A stretch of 5,522 bases of DNA from Bdellovibrionales bacterium (lineage in GTDB: Bacteria > Bdellovibrionota > UBA2428). The translations under genes and the position numbers were made by a program. The notes beneath the pieces are model-generated. The model had not been told where the DNA came from. It saw only the letters and a program-made list of their open reading frames with translations, and made no database searches. The stretch lies in assembly GCA_018266335.1 (NCBI GenBank), contig JAFEAR010000102.1, forward strand, positions 1-5,522, in the 5' to 3' direction. This document shows positions 1 to 5,522 of the stretch, one piece after another (position 1 is the first letter of the stretch; every line of letters begins with the position of its first letter).

Positions 1-24
1 AAAAATAAACAATTCCATGAACTT

Positions 25-570
25 TCAGTACGTTTCTTTCTGCAGCGACTTCGGTTTCTCCACTGCGTAGCGCTTGAACTTGTCTTCAAAACGGTCTCGC
101 AGGTCGCGAGGAGCGACAACCGCAAGCACCTTCGAAAAACCCATGGCGTAAGGGACAATTTCCGATTTCGCCATCCATTGCGGAGCCGGAGTCGGCGCAA
201 ATGCAGTCATCACCGCGACAATCCCCGCCACCGCGACAAACCCGCGGGCGAACCCAAGCGCCCCGCCGAGCAGCCGGTCCAACCATGACAAGCCGACCCA
301 TTTGAAGATCGCCGACATCAATCGGCCCAGGATTCCACCCAAAAGCATCACGGTAAGGAATACCGCGAGGAATCCCAGCACGGCTGCAGCCGCCTTTGAC
401 TCGAAGTACTCCGCAAACCACACCGCCGGCATGCGATAGAACCAGAACCCCAGCAGTACCGCGAAAATTCCGGCTGCCAACCCAACGACGACTCGGGCAA
501 AACCAGTCATCAGCCCGGCGATCGTTGAGGCGGCCAGCACGGCTGCCAGAACCCAGTCCAACGAGGTCAT
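25..570 (-). CDS. cvpA: CvpA family integral membrane protein
   Basis: This 181-aa protein looks like the CvpA family (named for colicin V production), small inner-membrane proteins whose molecular role is still unclear. Hydrophobic segments are visible at about residues 5-24, 29-46, 60-82 and 104-124, followed by a polar, Lys/Arg-rich cytoplasmic-type tail (about 155-181). The segment [16 protein letters not shown] (96-111) matches the family pattern of a Leu-Asp-Arg loop leading into a Gly-rich last helix, and the length is typical. The ATG overlaps the purC stop in an ATGA arrangement, which fixes the start and implies translational coupling. In E. coli cvpA lies upstream of purF, so the pairing with a purine gene is a recurring association (known), although here the partner is purC. 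Family assignment is fairly sure; its function in this organism is not known. Confidence 0.85.
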   Translation of the reverse strand: MTSLDWVLAAVLAASTIAGLMTGFARVVVGLAAGIFAVLLGFWFYRMPAVWFAEYFESKAAAAVLGFLAVFLTVMLLGGILGRLMSAIFKWVGLSWLDRLLGGALGFARGFVAVAGIVAVMTAFAPTPAPQWMAKSEIVPYAMGFSKVLAVVAPRDLRDRFEDKFKRYAVEKPKSLQKETY

Positions 571-1460
571 AGCGTTCGACCGGTTAGCGCAGTGTACGCT
601 TCTTTATATTTTTCAGAGGTCTTCTTCTGGACTTCTTCCGGTAACGCAGGAGCGGGCGGTTGCTTATTCCATCGGATGGACTCGAGGTAATCGCGCACAT
701 ACTGCTTGTCGTAGGATGGCTGCGCACCACCCGGCGAATAGGTGGCCGCCGGCCAGAATCGGGACGAATCCGGCGTCAAAACCTCATCCGCGAGGACGAG
801 TTGATCGCCGACGAACCCGAATTCGAACTTCGTATCAGCCAGGATAATGCCCTTCGTCGCCGCGTACTCCGAGGCGGCCTGATAAATCCTCAACGTAAGA
901 TCGCGCAATTGCCCGGCCAACTCCTCGCCAATCGAGGCCACCACTGCCGCGAACGAAATATTCTCGTCGTGGCCGCTCTGCGCCTTCGACGCCGGGGTAA
1001 AGATCGGTTCGGGCAGCTTGCCGCTTTCGAGCATCCCGGACGGCAGAGGAATCCCGCAAACGGCTCCGGTAGCCTTGTAATCCTTCCAACCGGACCCCGA
1101 AATATACCCGCGCGCCACGCACTCGACGTCGACCATCTTCGCCCGCTTCACAAGCATGGAACGTCCCTCGAGCTGGTCTGCATACACCCGAAGCTTGGCC
1201 GGGTAATCGGAAACATTGGCCGTTAACAGATGATTTGGCGTAATCGACTTCAGAAAGTCCAGCCAAAACAACGTCATCTGCGTCAGGACCTTCCCCTTAT
1301 CCGGAATTCCCGTTGCCAGGATGTAGTCGAAAGCCGAGATGCGGTCGGTCGTAACGATGAGCAGCGTGTCCGAATCGACAGCGTAAACGTCGCGCACCTT
1401 CCCACGAGCGTGCAGTTCAAGCTCCGGGAGCTGGGTTTGAAGAAGCGGTTGGAGAGACAC
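567..1460 (-). CDS. purC: Phosphoribosylaminoimidazole-succinocarboxamide (SAICAR) synthase
   Basis: PurC joins aspartate to CAIR with ATP to give SAICAR, a step of de novo purine synthesis in the cytoplasm. The 297-aa product is the long, yeast Ade1-like form rather than the roughly 237-aa E. coli form. Hallmarks in order are GKVRDVY (20-26), TDRISAFD (38-45), [11 protein letters not shown] (53-63), [14 protein letters not shown] (112-125), the insert [20 protein letters not shown] (151-170), LADTKFEFG (207-215), and [14 protein letters not shown] (225-238) with [11 protein letters not shown] (249-259). No key block is missing. The start is a GTG immediately preceded by an in-frame TAG, so no longer product is possible; no strong ribosome binding site precedes it. 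The gene begins inside the 3' end of the sensor kinase gene (44-nt overlap) and ends in a 4-nt overlap with cvpA, so its translation probably depends on ribosomes finishing the kinase. Confidence 0.97.
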   Translation of the reverse strand: MSLQPLLQTQLPELELHARGKVRDVYAVDSDTLLIVTTDRISAFDYILATGIPDKGKVLTQMTLFWLDFLKSITPNHLLTANVSDYPAKLRVYADQLEGRSMLVKRAKMVDVECVARGYISGSGWKDYKATGAVCGIPLPSGMLESGKLPEPIFTPASKAQSGHDENISFAAVVASIGEELAGQLRDLTLRIYQAASEYAATKGIILADTKFEFGFVGDQLVLADEVLTPDSSRFWPAATYSPGGAQPSYDKQYVRDYLESIRWNKQPPAPALPEEVQKKTSEKYKEAYTALTGRTL

Positions 1461-3279
1461 CTACAAACATTTTTCCACGGAAATGGCTGGGCTGCCACGG
1501 GAAAGAAATCGTGACGACGCTTCCATCCGGGCGAAAACGCGTTTCCACCGTCGCCTGTTCGCCATAATGTAGCGCCATCCGGCGCCGGACATTCGCAAGT
1601 CCCACCGCCGCTCCCGGCGCCGCTTCTGCACCCATCCCGCTTCCGGTGTCTGACACTTCGATCACGACAAGGTCATCGGCGGTACGCAGGGTTCGGATCG
1701 TCACTTTGCCACCGTTCGGATGCAGCCCCACCCCGTGCTTGATCGCGTTTTCCACAAGCGGCTGAATCGTCAAAGTTGGGATGGATATACCTGCGGTATC
1801 CGGTGATACGTAAACGGCTACCGATAGCCGTTCCGGAAACCGCAACTGTTCGATGTCGAGGTAAGCACGCACGATCTCGATTTCCCGCTCGATCGGAACC
1901 GTGGCCGTCGCTTCCTGCAAAGAATATCGAAACATGTCAGACAAGTTGCGAACCATCCTTCGAGCCTCGGGAGACGTGCGTGGAATCGATCCGTAGATGG
2001 TGTTCAGGGCGTTAAAGAGGAAGTGCGGATTGATTTGCGATTGCAGCGCCTTGAGCTCTGCTTCCGCCAGCAATTTCTGGACCTCGCGGGTTTGGAACTC
2101 GCCTAGCCGTTGGGCGGCAACCCCTGCCATCTGTGAAAGAAATGCATAGTCTTCACTAAGATAGCGGAGCCCGCCCCTACGTCGTCCAAACAAAAACACC
2201 GGACGCGCCCCCGGCGGACCATGCACCGGCACGATGGCCTCCACCCAGCTTGGATCCTCCGCTATCCCGAGCGGGTGGTCGGAAACCGGGTGCGGCAAAG
2301 GATTCCCACAACCGTCCAGACTGCCGCGCACTTCGGCCTGTTCCGCATGCAGAAAGCCGGCGATTTGTCTGACGGCCCATTCGAGGTATTGCGGCGCGTC
2401 TTCTGGACCTTCATCGTGGAGCTTCCGCTGCGCGGCGGCAGCGTCCGGCCGTCGAAAAACGACATGCGTCAACCAGTTTTGCAGCCACTCATGAAACATC
2501 GCAAAGGCGATGAGAAGCGCGGTGAATATGCCTAGGTCGAGTCCGCGATGTAGGGCGTCTTTGGGGGCGACGCCCCCGGTGATACGCACTGCCGCTGTCG
2601 CAAAAATCACCGCCGCCGCGGCGCCCGCGACAAACCGCAGAAAGGCGTCGACAAAGAGGAACCGGTAGTCCTGGAGTAATACAAAAATGGCGAGCGGTAA
2701 CCCGGCGTGGTGAAAGAAAAGTTCGTTCGCCCAAGCGTGCCCTTCGTGCGAAGGTCCAAAATGCGAAAAGGACGACGCGAACAAAACCAGCGACATCGAC
2801 GCGACCAGCCTCGACCAGCCTTGGTTCCGCGCCCGAAATGCGGCCACCGTCGCAAGCAGCGTCAGGACGCCGAACCCTGCGGTGATCAAGAGGAGCCCGG
2901 TAGCATGGATGCTGGCGTTGGGGATCCATAGTTCACTGACGTGCAATGCGACAGCGCAAGCGCTGAGGATATAGCCGCACACGCGAATCAGCGGGAGGCT
3001 ATGCCCCAGTGAGATGTGAAGCAATACCGCCGGAAGGACACTGACGGCGGAAAAACTAATGGCCTCCAGAAGCCCCGCGCGTGAGGGAAAGAGTAGGCCC
3101 GCCAGCGATCCCCCGTTCCACAGCATTGCGAGCGTTGCGGCGACGATCGTCAGCCAGCTACCACGCAAGCGCGTCCCGGTCCGATCGCGCAGAAACAGGA
3201 ATAGAAAAAGCCCGAAAATCACCAAGCCGGCCGCATGTCCGACAAGGTTCACAAGCAGGGATTTCTCTGACGCGGGCAT
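1417..3279 (-). CDS. LytS/YehU-type membrane sensor histidine kinase
   Basis: The 620-aa protein has a polytopic N-terminus with roughly eight hydrophobic segments between residues 8 and 266, a GAF-like sensory or linker region (about 295-395), a short helical segment, a His_kinase domain (PF06580 type) and a C-terminal HATPase. The phosphoacceptor motif is [17 protein letters not shown] (414-430) with His419. The N-box is [10 protein letters not shown] (507-516), and the ATP-lid glycines are DTGSGMG (544-550) and GLANVRRRM (560-568). All catalytic elements look intact. An open frame extends 94 codons further upstream, but the ATG at 3279 is preferred because the hydrophobic region starts right after it and AGGGAG (3292-3297) lies upstream, at a rather long 12-nt spacing. 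The upstream extension also crosses the divergent promoter region and lacks domain character. The last 24 or so residues go beyond the usual HATPase end and overlap purC. LytS-type kinases usually pair with LytTR response regulators; none is present in this window. Confidence 0.93.
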   Translation of the reverse strand: MPASEKSLLVNLVGHAAGLVIFGLFLFLFLRDRTGTRLRGSWLTIVAATLAMLWNGGSLAGLLFPSRAGLLEAISFSAVSVLPAVLLHISLGHSLPLIRVCGYILSACAVALHVSELWIPNASIHATGLLLITAGFGVLTLLATVAAFRARNQGWSRLVASMSLVLFASSFSHFGPSHEGHAWANELFFHHAGLPLAIFVLLQDYRFLFVDAFLRFVAGAAAAVIFATAAVRITGGVAPKDALHRGLDLGIFTALLIAFAMFHEWLQNWLTHVVFRRPDAAAAQRKLHDEGPEDAPQYLEWAVRQIAGFLHAEQAEVRGSLDGCGNPLPHPVSDHPLGIAEDPSWVEAIVPVHGPPGARPVFLFGRRRGGLRYLSEDYAFLSQMAGVAAQRLGEFQTREVQKLLAEAELKALQSQINPHFLFNALNTIYGSIPRTSPEARRMVRNLSDMFRYSLQEATATVPIEREIEIVRAYLDIEQLRFPERLSVAVYVSPDTAGISIPTLTIQPLVENAIKHGVGLHPNGGKVTIRTLRTADDLVVIEVSDTGSGMGAEAAPGAAVGLANVRRRMALHYGEQATVETRFRPDGSVVTISFPWQPSHFRGKMFVGVSPTASSNPAPGA

Positions 3280-3280
3280 A

Positions 3281-3337
3281 ATCAGCGGAAACTCCCTAAT
3301 TCTCTCACCCCAGTGAGTGGAGACGAATGTCGCTGAT
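3281..3337 (-). repeat. Spaced 7-bp inverted repeat in kinase leader
   Basis: ATCAGCG at 3281-3287 is the exact reverse complement of CGCTGAT at 3331-3337, with 43 bp between. In the kinase mRNA the proximal arm lies two bases before the ATG, and the AGGGAG ribosome binding site lies in the loop. Pairing could affect translation initiation, but a 7-bp match over this distance can arise by chance. Confidence 0.25.
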
Positions 3338-3363
3338 GCGGGATTTTCACGTTTTCTCCTGTT

Positions 3364-3382
3364 GTTCGCCACAAATGCGAAC
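3364..3382. promoter_or_regulatory. Candidate operator palindrome GTTCGC-N7-GCGAAC
   Basis: A perfect 6-bp inverted repeat with a 7-bp AT-leaning spacer (CACAAAT) forms a 19-bp site ending 11 bp before the ribosome binding site of the DUF669-like gene. Size and position suit binding by a dimeric repressor, or a hairpin in the 5' leader. GTTC/GAAC half-sites occur in LexA boxes of several phyla, but the spacing does not match a box I can name for this lineage, so LexA control is only a hypothesis. Confidence 0.35.
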
Positions 3383-3393
3383 GATACATAGGC

Positions 3394-3400
3394 AGGAGGT
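3394..3400 (+). promoter_or_regulatory. Strong ribosome binding site deciding the start at 3408
   Basis: AGGAGGT sits 7 nt before the ATG at 3408, a near-perfect Shine-Dalgarno at ideal spacing. It decides against the upstream in-frame ATG at 3327, which would add 27 non-conserved-looking residues. It is by far the best ribosome binding site in the window and suggests efficient translation of the downstream gene. Confidence 0.85.
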
Positions 3401-3407
3401 TGGAAAA

Positions 3408-3872
3408 ATGCAATATACGGACCTGACCAGATTCGACAGTCAGTACGCGCATCCGCCGAACATCGATATGCCACCGAAGCTGCCGGGTAACCCTGGCGCG
3501 CTATCGCTACCCGATGGGAAGTATCGGGTTGTCGTGGAACGATTGGACCTGACCGCCGCAAAGAATTCCGGCCAGCCCATGCTGAAGTGGTGGCTGCGCG
3601 TTTCCGGCGGCCAGTTCGACAACAGGCTGCTGTTCAAGAACCGGGTTATCACGGACGCGACGCTCGAATGGGTTCGGAAGGAGATGCTGGTTTGCGGACT
3701 GGAACTCACTCCGTTTTCGAGCCTGCCGTACCGAATCGCGGAGCTTGTCGGCGCGACGTTGGCGATCTCGAAAGTAACCAAGAATGGCTACGAGAACATC
3801 TACATCAATCGAAGGCTGACACCACAGCAAGAGACGGAAATCGCGGAACTGGAGGACGCATTGCCCTTCTAA
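3408..3872 (+). CDS. DUF669-like protein with SSB-type acidic C-terminal tip
   Basis: The 154-aa soluble protein has no signal peptide or membrane segment. From about residue 34 to 136 it follows the pattern I associate with DUF669 (PF05037), a phage-associated family often found near recombinase or ssDNA-annealing genes. The elements are LPDGKYRVVVERLDLTAAKN (34-53), a SGQPMLKWWLRV strand pair (54-65), GQFDNRLLFKNRVIT (68-82), a helix ending in a short Cys-Gly turn, and AELVGATLAISKV (111-123) with NGYENIYINRR (126-136). The tail (141-154) has five acidic residues and ends in EDALPF, resembling the DDDIPF tip with which SSB docks RecO, PriA, ExoI and others. The N-terminal 33 residues are Pro-rich and probably flexible. 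It could be an ssDNA-binding or recombination accessory protein (inference). No phage or recombinase gene lies in view. The start is set by AGGAGGT 7 nt upstream; the next gene follows after 40 nt on the same strand. Confidence 0.85.
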   Translation: MQYTDLTRFDSQYAHPPNIDMPPKLPGNPGALSLPDGKYRVVVERLDLTAAKNSGQPMLKWWLRVSGGQFDNRLLFKNRVITDATLEWVRKEMLVCGLELTPFSSLPYRIAELVGATLAISKVTKNGYENIYINRRLTPQQETEIAELEDALPF

Positions 3873-3912
3873 GAGACGGGTAGCCGTTGCAGTAAGATGG
3901 TGATAGGAGCGC

Positions 3913-4368
3913 GTGAACTTGAATCTTCGCAAGGGACTTTCGATTGCCGCATGGCTGCTTGGCGCGGTTGCCGCTATTGGACTGTACGCGGAGGAAGCCG
4001 TCTCCAAGTTGGAGTGGGCAACGATGCGGGAACTGAACTACCGCACCGGAAAGATCACTCCGAACCTGAAGAAGATGGATGGCACCAGCGTTAAGGTGCC
4101 CGGTTTCATGGTCCCGCTCGAGGACGACGAGGACAAGGTAGTGGAATTTCTGCTCGTGCCGTATGTTGGCGCTTGCATTCATACTCCGCCTCCACCTCCG
4201 AATCAGATCGTTCACGTCACGATGGGCGATGGAAAAAAGACCAAGGTCAGCTTCTGGGATCCCGTGTGGGTGATCGGCAAGCTCGAAATTAAGGACTTCA
4301 AGAGCCCGTTCGGTGACGTCTCGTTCCAGATCAAGGCGCAGAAGATCGAACCGTACACGGAAAAGTAG
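3913..4368 (+). CDS. DUF3299 (COG3495) exported protein
   Basis: The 151-aa product starts with a short basic stretch (NLRK) and a hydrophobic core (about 9-25), ending at LYA-EE: a likely Sec signal peptide cleaved near residue 26 with no lipobox Cys. The mature part carries the DUF3299 signature: VPGFMVPLEDD (62-72), a hydrophobic strand (77-84), GACIHTPPPPPNQIVHV (86-102) with Cys88, His90 and a five-Pro run, then VIGKLEI (120-126) and DVSFQIKAQKIEPY (135-148). The family has no assigned biochemical function; the conserved Cys-x-His and polyproline could form a metal or partner site (inference). AGGAG (3905-3909) lies only 3 nt from the GTG at 3913, whereas the in-frame TTG at 3919 would have a more normal 9-nt spacing, so the true start may be two codons later. 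The 40-nt gap after the DUF669-like gene, without a clear terminator, suggests co-transcription. Its stop is 1 nt from the convergent SelW-like gene's stop. Confidence 0.88.
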   Translation: MNLNLRKGLSIAAWLLGAVAAIGLYAEEAVSKLEWATMRELNYRTGKITPNLKKMDGTSVKVPGFMVPLEDDEDKVVEFLLVPYVGACIHTPPPPPNQIVHVTMGDGKKTKVSFWDPVWVIGKLEIKDFKSPFGDVSFQIKAQKIEPYTEK

Positions 4369-4374
4369 ACTACT
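4364..4374. repeat. AGTAG-A-CTACT palindrome joining two convergent stop codons
   Basis: A perfect 11-bp odd palindrome centred on 4369 holds the TAG of the DUF3299 gene (4366-4368) on the plus strand and the TAG of the SelW-like gene (4370-4372) on the minus strand. A five-base stem with a one-base centre cannot form an RNA hairpin, and no T-run follows on either strand, so it is not an intrinsic terminator. Confidence 0.6.
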
Positions 4375-4663
4375 CGGACGACCTGTTCGCTGTCCGGTCG
4401 ACGTGGCCAAGGTCGCGCTCCGGATCGATCTGATCACGCACTCGTTGCTTGAGTTCCTTCATTTCTGGGAACCGGCCCTCTTGCTTTCTGGACCAGAGCA
4501 ACACACCATCTAGCCGCACTTCGAAAACGCCTCCCGAACCGGGGCACAGGGATACCTTTGTCAAATCGGCTTCAAAAGTCGAAAGCAGTTCCTGAGCGAC
4601 CCAGGCCGCACGCAACATCCAACGGCAGCCAGTGCAGTAGGTGATATCAATCTCATGTGTCAT
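4370..4663 (-). CDS. SelT/SelW/SelH (Rdx) family thioredoxin-like protein, Cys form
   Basis: This 97-aa cytoplasmic protein has a thioredoxin-like SelW signature: ITYCTGCRWMLRAAWVAQEL (7-26) with the redox motif Cys10-Thr-Gly-Cys13, then CPGSGGVFEV (40-49), FPEMKELKQRVRD (65-77) and DLGHVDR (84-90). Eukaryotic SelW has CxxU; here the second position is Cys with an ordinary codon, as in many bacterial members. The family is thought to act in thiol redox chemistry, with substrates mostly unknown. An in-frame ATG at 4681 exists, but the ATG at 4663 is chosen because it overlaps the upstream glycosyltransferase stop as ATGA and because the conserved part begins directly after it. Translational coupling to the GT9 gene is likely. 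Its 3' end abuts the convergent DUF3299 gene with one base between stops. Confidence 0.92.
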   Translation of the reverse strand: MTHEIDITYCTGCRWMLRAAWVAQELLSTFEADLTKVSLCPGSGGVFEVRLDGVLLWSRKQEGRFPEMKELKQRVRDQIDPERDLGHVDRTANRSSE

Positions 4664-5522
4664 AGCGTCTTCAAACAACACTCTCTTAGTTGTTCGTAAA
4701 CCATTTCGGGACGGATCGCCCGCATGCTCGATGCGATCTCGTTGCCACGCTTATAGGTCGTCTCCGCCTTTGGCTGACGCAGAACCCGGAGCGAGCCTCC
4801 ATAGGGGCCATTTCGAGCAGGATCAGTTGGACCGAAAATCGCGACGCCAGGCTTTGCCAGGGCGGCCGCCAAGTGGGTCGGACCGCTGTCCAGTCCGACA
4901 ACACCAGCGGCGCGCCTCGTTGCGTGGATCAGTCCGCCCAGACTTGAGCTGTGACGCTCAAAAGCGGAGAACTCTTTTAGCTGCTCAATCTGCGAAGGCG
5001 CGACGTTCAGCACAAGTTTGACGGGGGAAAGGAGACGAGCCAATTCGGAATAATATTCGAGGGGCCATTGCTTCGATGCCCATCCGGCGAATGGCGCGGC
5101 GAGGATAAAAGGTTCGTCGGGCAGGGTTCCTTCCGCCTGACCTTCGGGAACCGGGGATTGCAGGTCGACGGTGTGGGCGCCAGCGGCGCGAATCATCTCA
5201 ATTGAGCGATCGACCACGTGTAGGGAGCTGGGCCGAAAACCTGGGCCCGCATAAAACATCGCTGCCGCAGGTTCGCGAAGCACGGAGCGATGAAATCCCC
5301 AACGGTTGCGGCAGCCCTTAGCCAGAAATGGCAGGACAGCCGACTTGATTAGCCCTTGAAAGTCAAAGGAGGTGTCAAAAGTTTGCGAACGTAGCTCGCG
5401 AAGGGTGTGGCGAATCGAGTCCATCCGCCGGCGATCAAAGGGAATGATTCGATCGACCGCCGGATTGTCCTGCAGCAGGCACGCCCACCGCGGATCGATG
5501 ATCCAACAGATTTCGGCGGCGG
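4660..5522 (-). CDS. Glycosyltransferase family 9 (heptosyltransferase-like), 5' end outside window
   Basis: GT9 enzymes add heptose from an ADP-activated donor to the LPS inner core at the cytoplasmic face of the inner membrane. The frame stays open past the first in-window ATG (5424) to the right edge, and the 32 residues encoded upstream of it still look like GT9 (IIDPRWACLLQDNPAVDRII, a short linker, then PFDRRR), so that ATG is internal. In total 286 residues are visible, and roughly 35 to 60 N-terminal residues, including the family's Gly-Asp acceptor-site motif, should lie beyond the edge. Numbered from the 5424 ATG, motifs are FDFQGLIKSA (20-29), HVVDRSIEMIRAAG (69-82), KQWPLEYYSELARLL (118-132), and the donor-site GLDSGPTHLAAALAKPGVAI (177-196) followed by FGPTDPARNGPYG (197-209). 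The stop overlaps the SelW-like start by 4 nt. The exact acceptor, and whether it is heptosyltransferase I or II, cannot be told. Presence of GT9 supports a Gram-negative envelope. Confidence 0.93.
   Translation of the reverse strand, partial: AAEICWIIDPRWACLLQDNPAVDRIIPFDRRRMDSIRHTLRELRSQTFDTSFDFQGLIKSAVLPFLAKGCRNRWGFHRSVLREPAAAMFYAGPGFRPSSLHVVDRSIEMIRAAGAHTVDLQSPVPEGQAEGTLPDEPFILAAPFAGWASKQWPLEYYSELARLLSPVKLVLNVAPSQIEQLKEFSAFERHSSSLGGLIHATRRAAGVVGLDSGPTHLAAALAKPGVAIFGPTDPARNGPYGGSLRVLRQPKAETTYKRGNEIASSMRAIRPEMVYEQLRECCLKTL

Larger units (their letters stand above)
3280..3407. promoter_or_regulatory. Divergent intergenic region between kinase and DUF669-like gene
   Basis: These 128 bp separate two outward-facing genes and must carry at least the promoter of the plus-strand gene, probably also that of the kinase operon. 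No convincing -35/-10 pair is visible for either direction. Three symmetric elements are seen: ATCAGCG (3281-3287) with CGCTGAT (3331-3337); a small CTCAC-CCCA-GTGAG hairpin (3304-3317); and GTTCGC-N7-GCGAAC (3364-3382). The promoter role is inferred from gene orientation alone. Confidence 0.5.

Noticed and set aside
1..18. Possible start of a further minus-strand gene (ATG at 18, reading MELFIF to the edge)
   Set aside because: Only six codons are visible and no clear ribosome binding site precedes it, so neither existence nor identity can be supported.
660..1226. Long plus-strand open frame opposite purC
   Set aside because: It is an antisense shadow of the GC-rich purC gene, Arg-rich with no domain pattern.
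3362..3390. TTGTTC-17-TACATA as promoter for the DUF669-like gene
   Set aside because: The -10 match is only three of six, and the transcript would begin inside the ribosome binding site at 3394-3400.
3327..3407. Upstream ATG start for the DUF669-like gene
   Set aside because: AGGAGGT at 3394-3400 is ideally placed for the ATG at 3408, and the 27 extra residues show no family character.
3280..3561. N-terminal extension of the kinase frame up to an ATG at 3561
   Set aside because: It would cross the divergent promoter region and the start of the DUF669-like gene, reads as low-complexity basic sequence, and the ATG at 3279 directly precedes the membrane domain with an upstream AGGGAG.
3876..3887. 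ACGG-GTAG-CCGT hairpin after the DUF669-like gene as a terminator
   Set aside because: The stem is four base pairs and no T-run follows; it is too weak to call.
4375..4396. CGGAC...GTCCG inverted repeat near the convergent gene ends
   Set aside because: It lies within the SelW-like coding sequence, has a 12-nt loop and no T-run, and short GC arms are common in such sequence.
3805..4437. Long minus-strand open frame opposite the DUF3299 gene
   Set aside because: It is antisense to a clear gene with signal peptide and family motifs; its composition is Arg/Leu/Ser-rich with no recognisable domain.
4661..4681. Start of the SelW-like protein at the ATG at 4681
   Set aside because: The ATG at 4663 makes an ATGA overlap with the upstream stop and sits right at the conserved N-terminus; the extra six residues look unrelated.

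Overview
The window is GC-rich, densely packed bacterial chromosome with six genes, one of them cut by the right edge. A GT9 heptosyltransferase-like protein suggests a Gram-negative, LPS-making host. The gene mix (long-form PurC, LytS-type kinase with a polytopic N-terminus, DUF3299 lipoprotein-like protein, Cys-form SelW-like protein, GT9) fits Acidobacteriota of the Solibacter/Bryobacter kind. That placement is inference from family character; the sequence carries no taxonomic marker.

Left block (25-3279, minus strand): transcription runs right to left through a LytS/YehU-type membrane sensor histidine kinase, purC (SAICAR synthase) and a CvpA-family membrane protein. The kinase reads 44 nt into purC. 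purC starts at a GTG directly after an in-frame TAG, and purC and cvpA share a 4-nt ATGA overlap. This looks like one translationally coupled operon joining a signal-transduction protein to purine synthesis. cvpA beside a purine gene recalls cvpA-purF of E. coli.

Centre (3280-4368, plus strand): a 128-bp divergent intergenic region holds a clean GTTCGC-N7-GCGAAC palindrome and a strong AGGAGGT ribosome binding site. It leads to a 154-aa protein resembling the phage-associated DUF669 family, whose C-terminus is acidic and ends in Leu-Pro-Phe like the protein-docking tip of bacterial SSB. A second plus-strand gene follows after 40 nt and encodes an exported DUF3299 (COG3495) protein.

Right block (4370-5522, minus strand): a GT9 glycosyltransferase, open at the right edge, overlaps by 4 nt a Rdx/SelW-like CxxC protein. 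The latter's stop faces the DUF3299 stop with a single base between them.

The most interesting item is the DUF669-like protein with the SSB-type tip and its palindromic upstream site, standing among housekeeping genes with no phage genes in view. No rRNA, tRNA, CRISPR array, insertion sequence or convincing intrinsic terminator was seen. No stretch over 300 bases lacks a gene.
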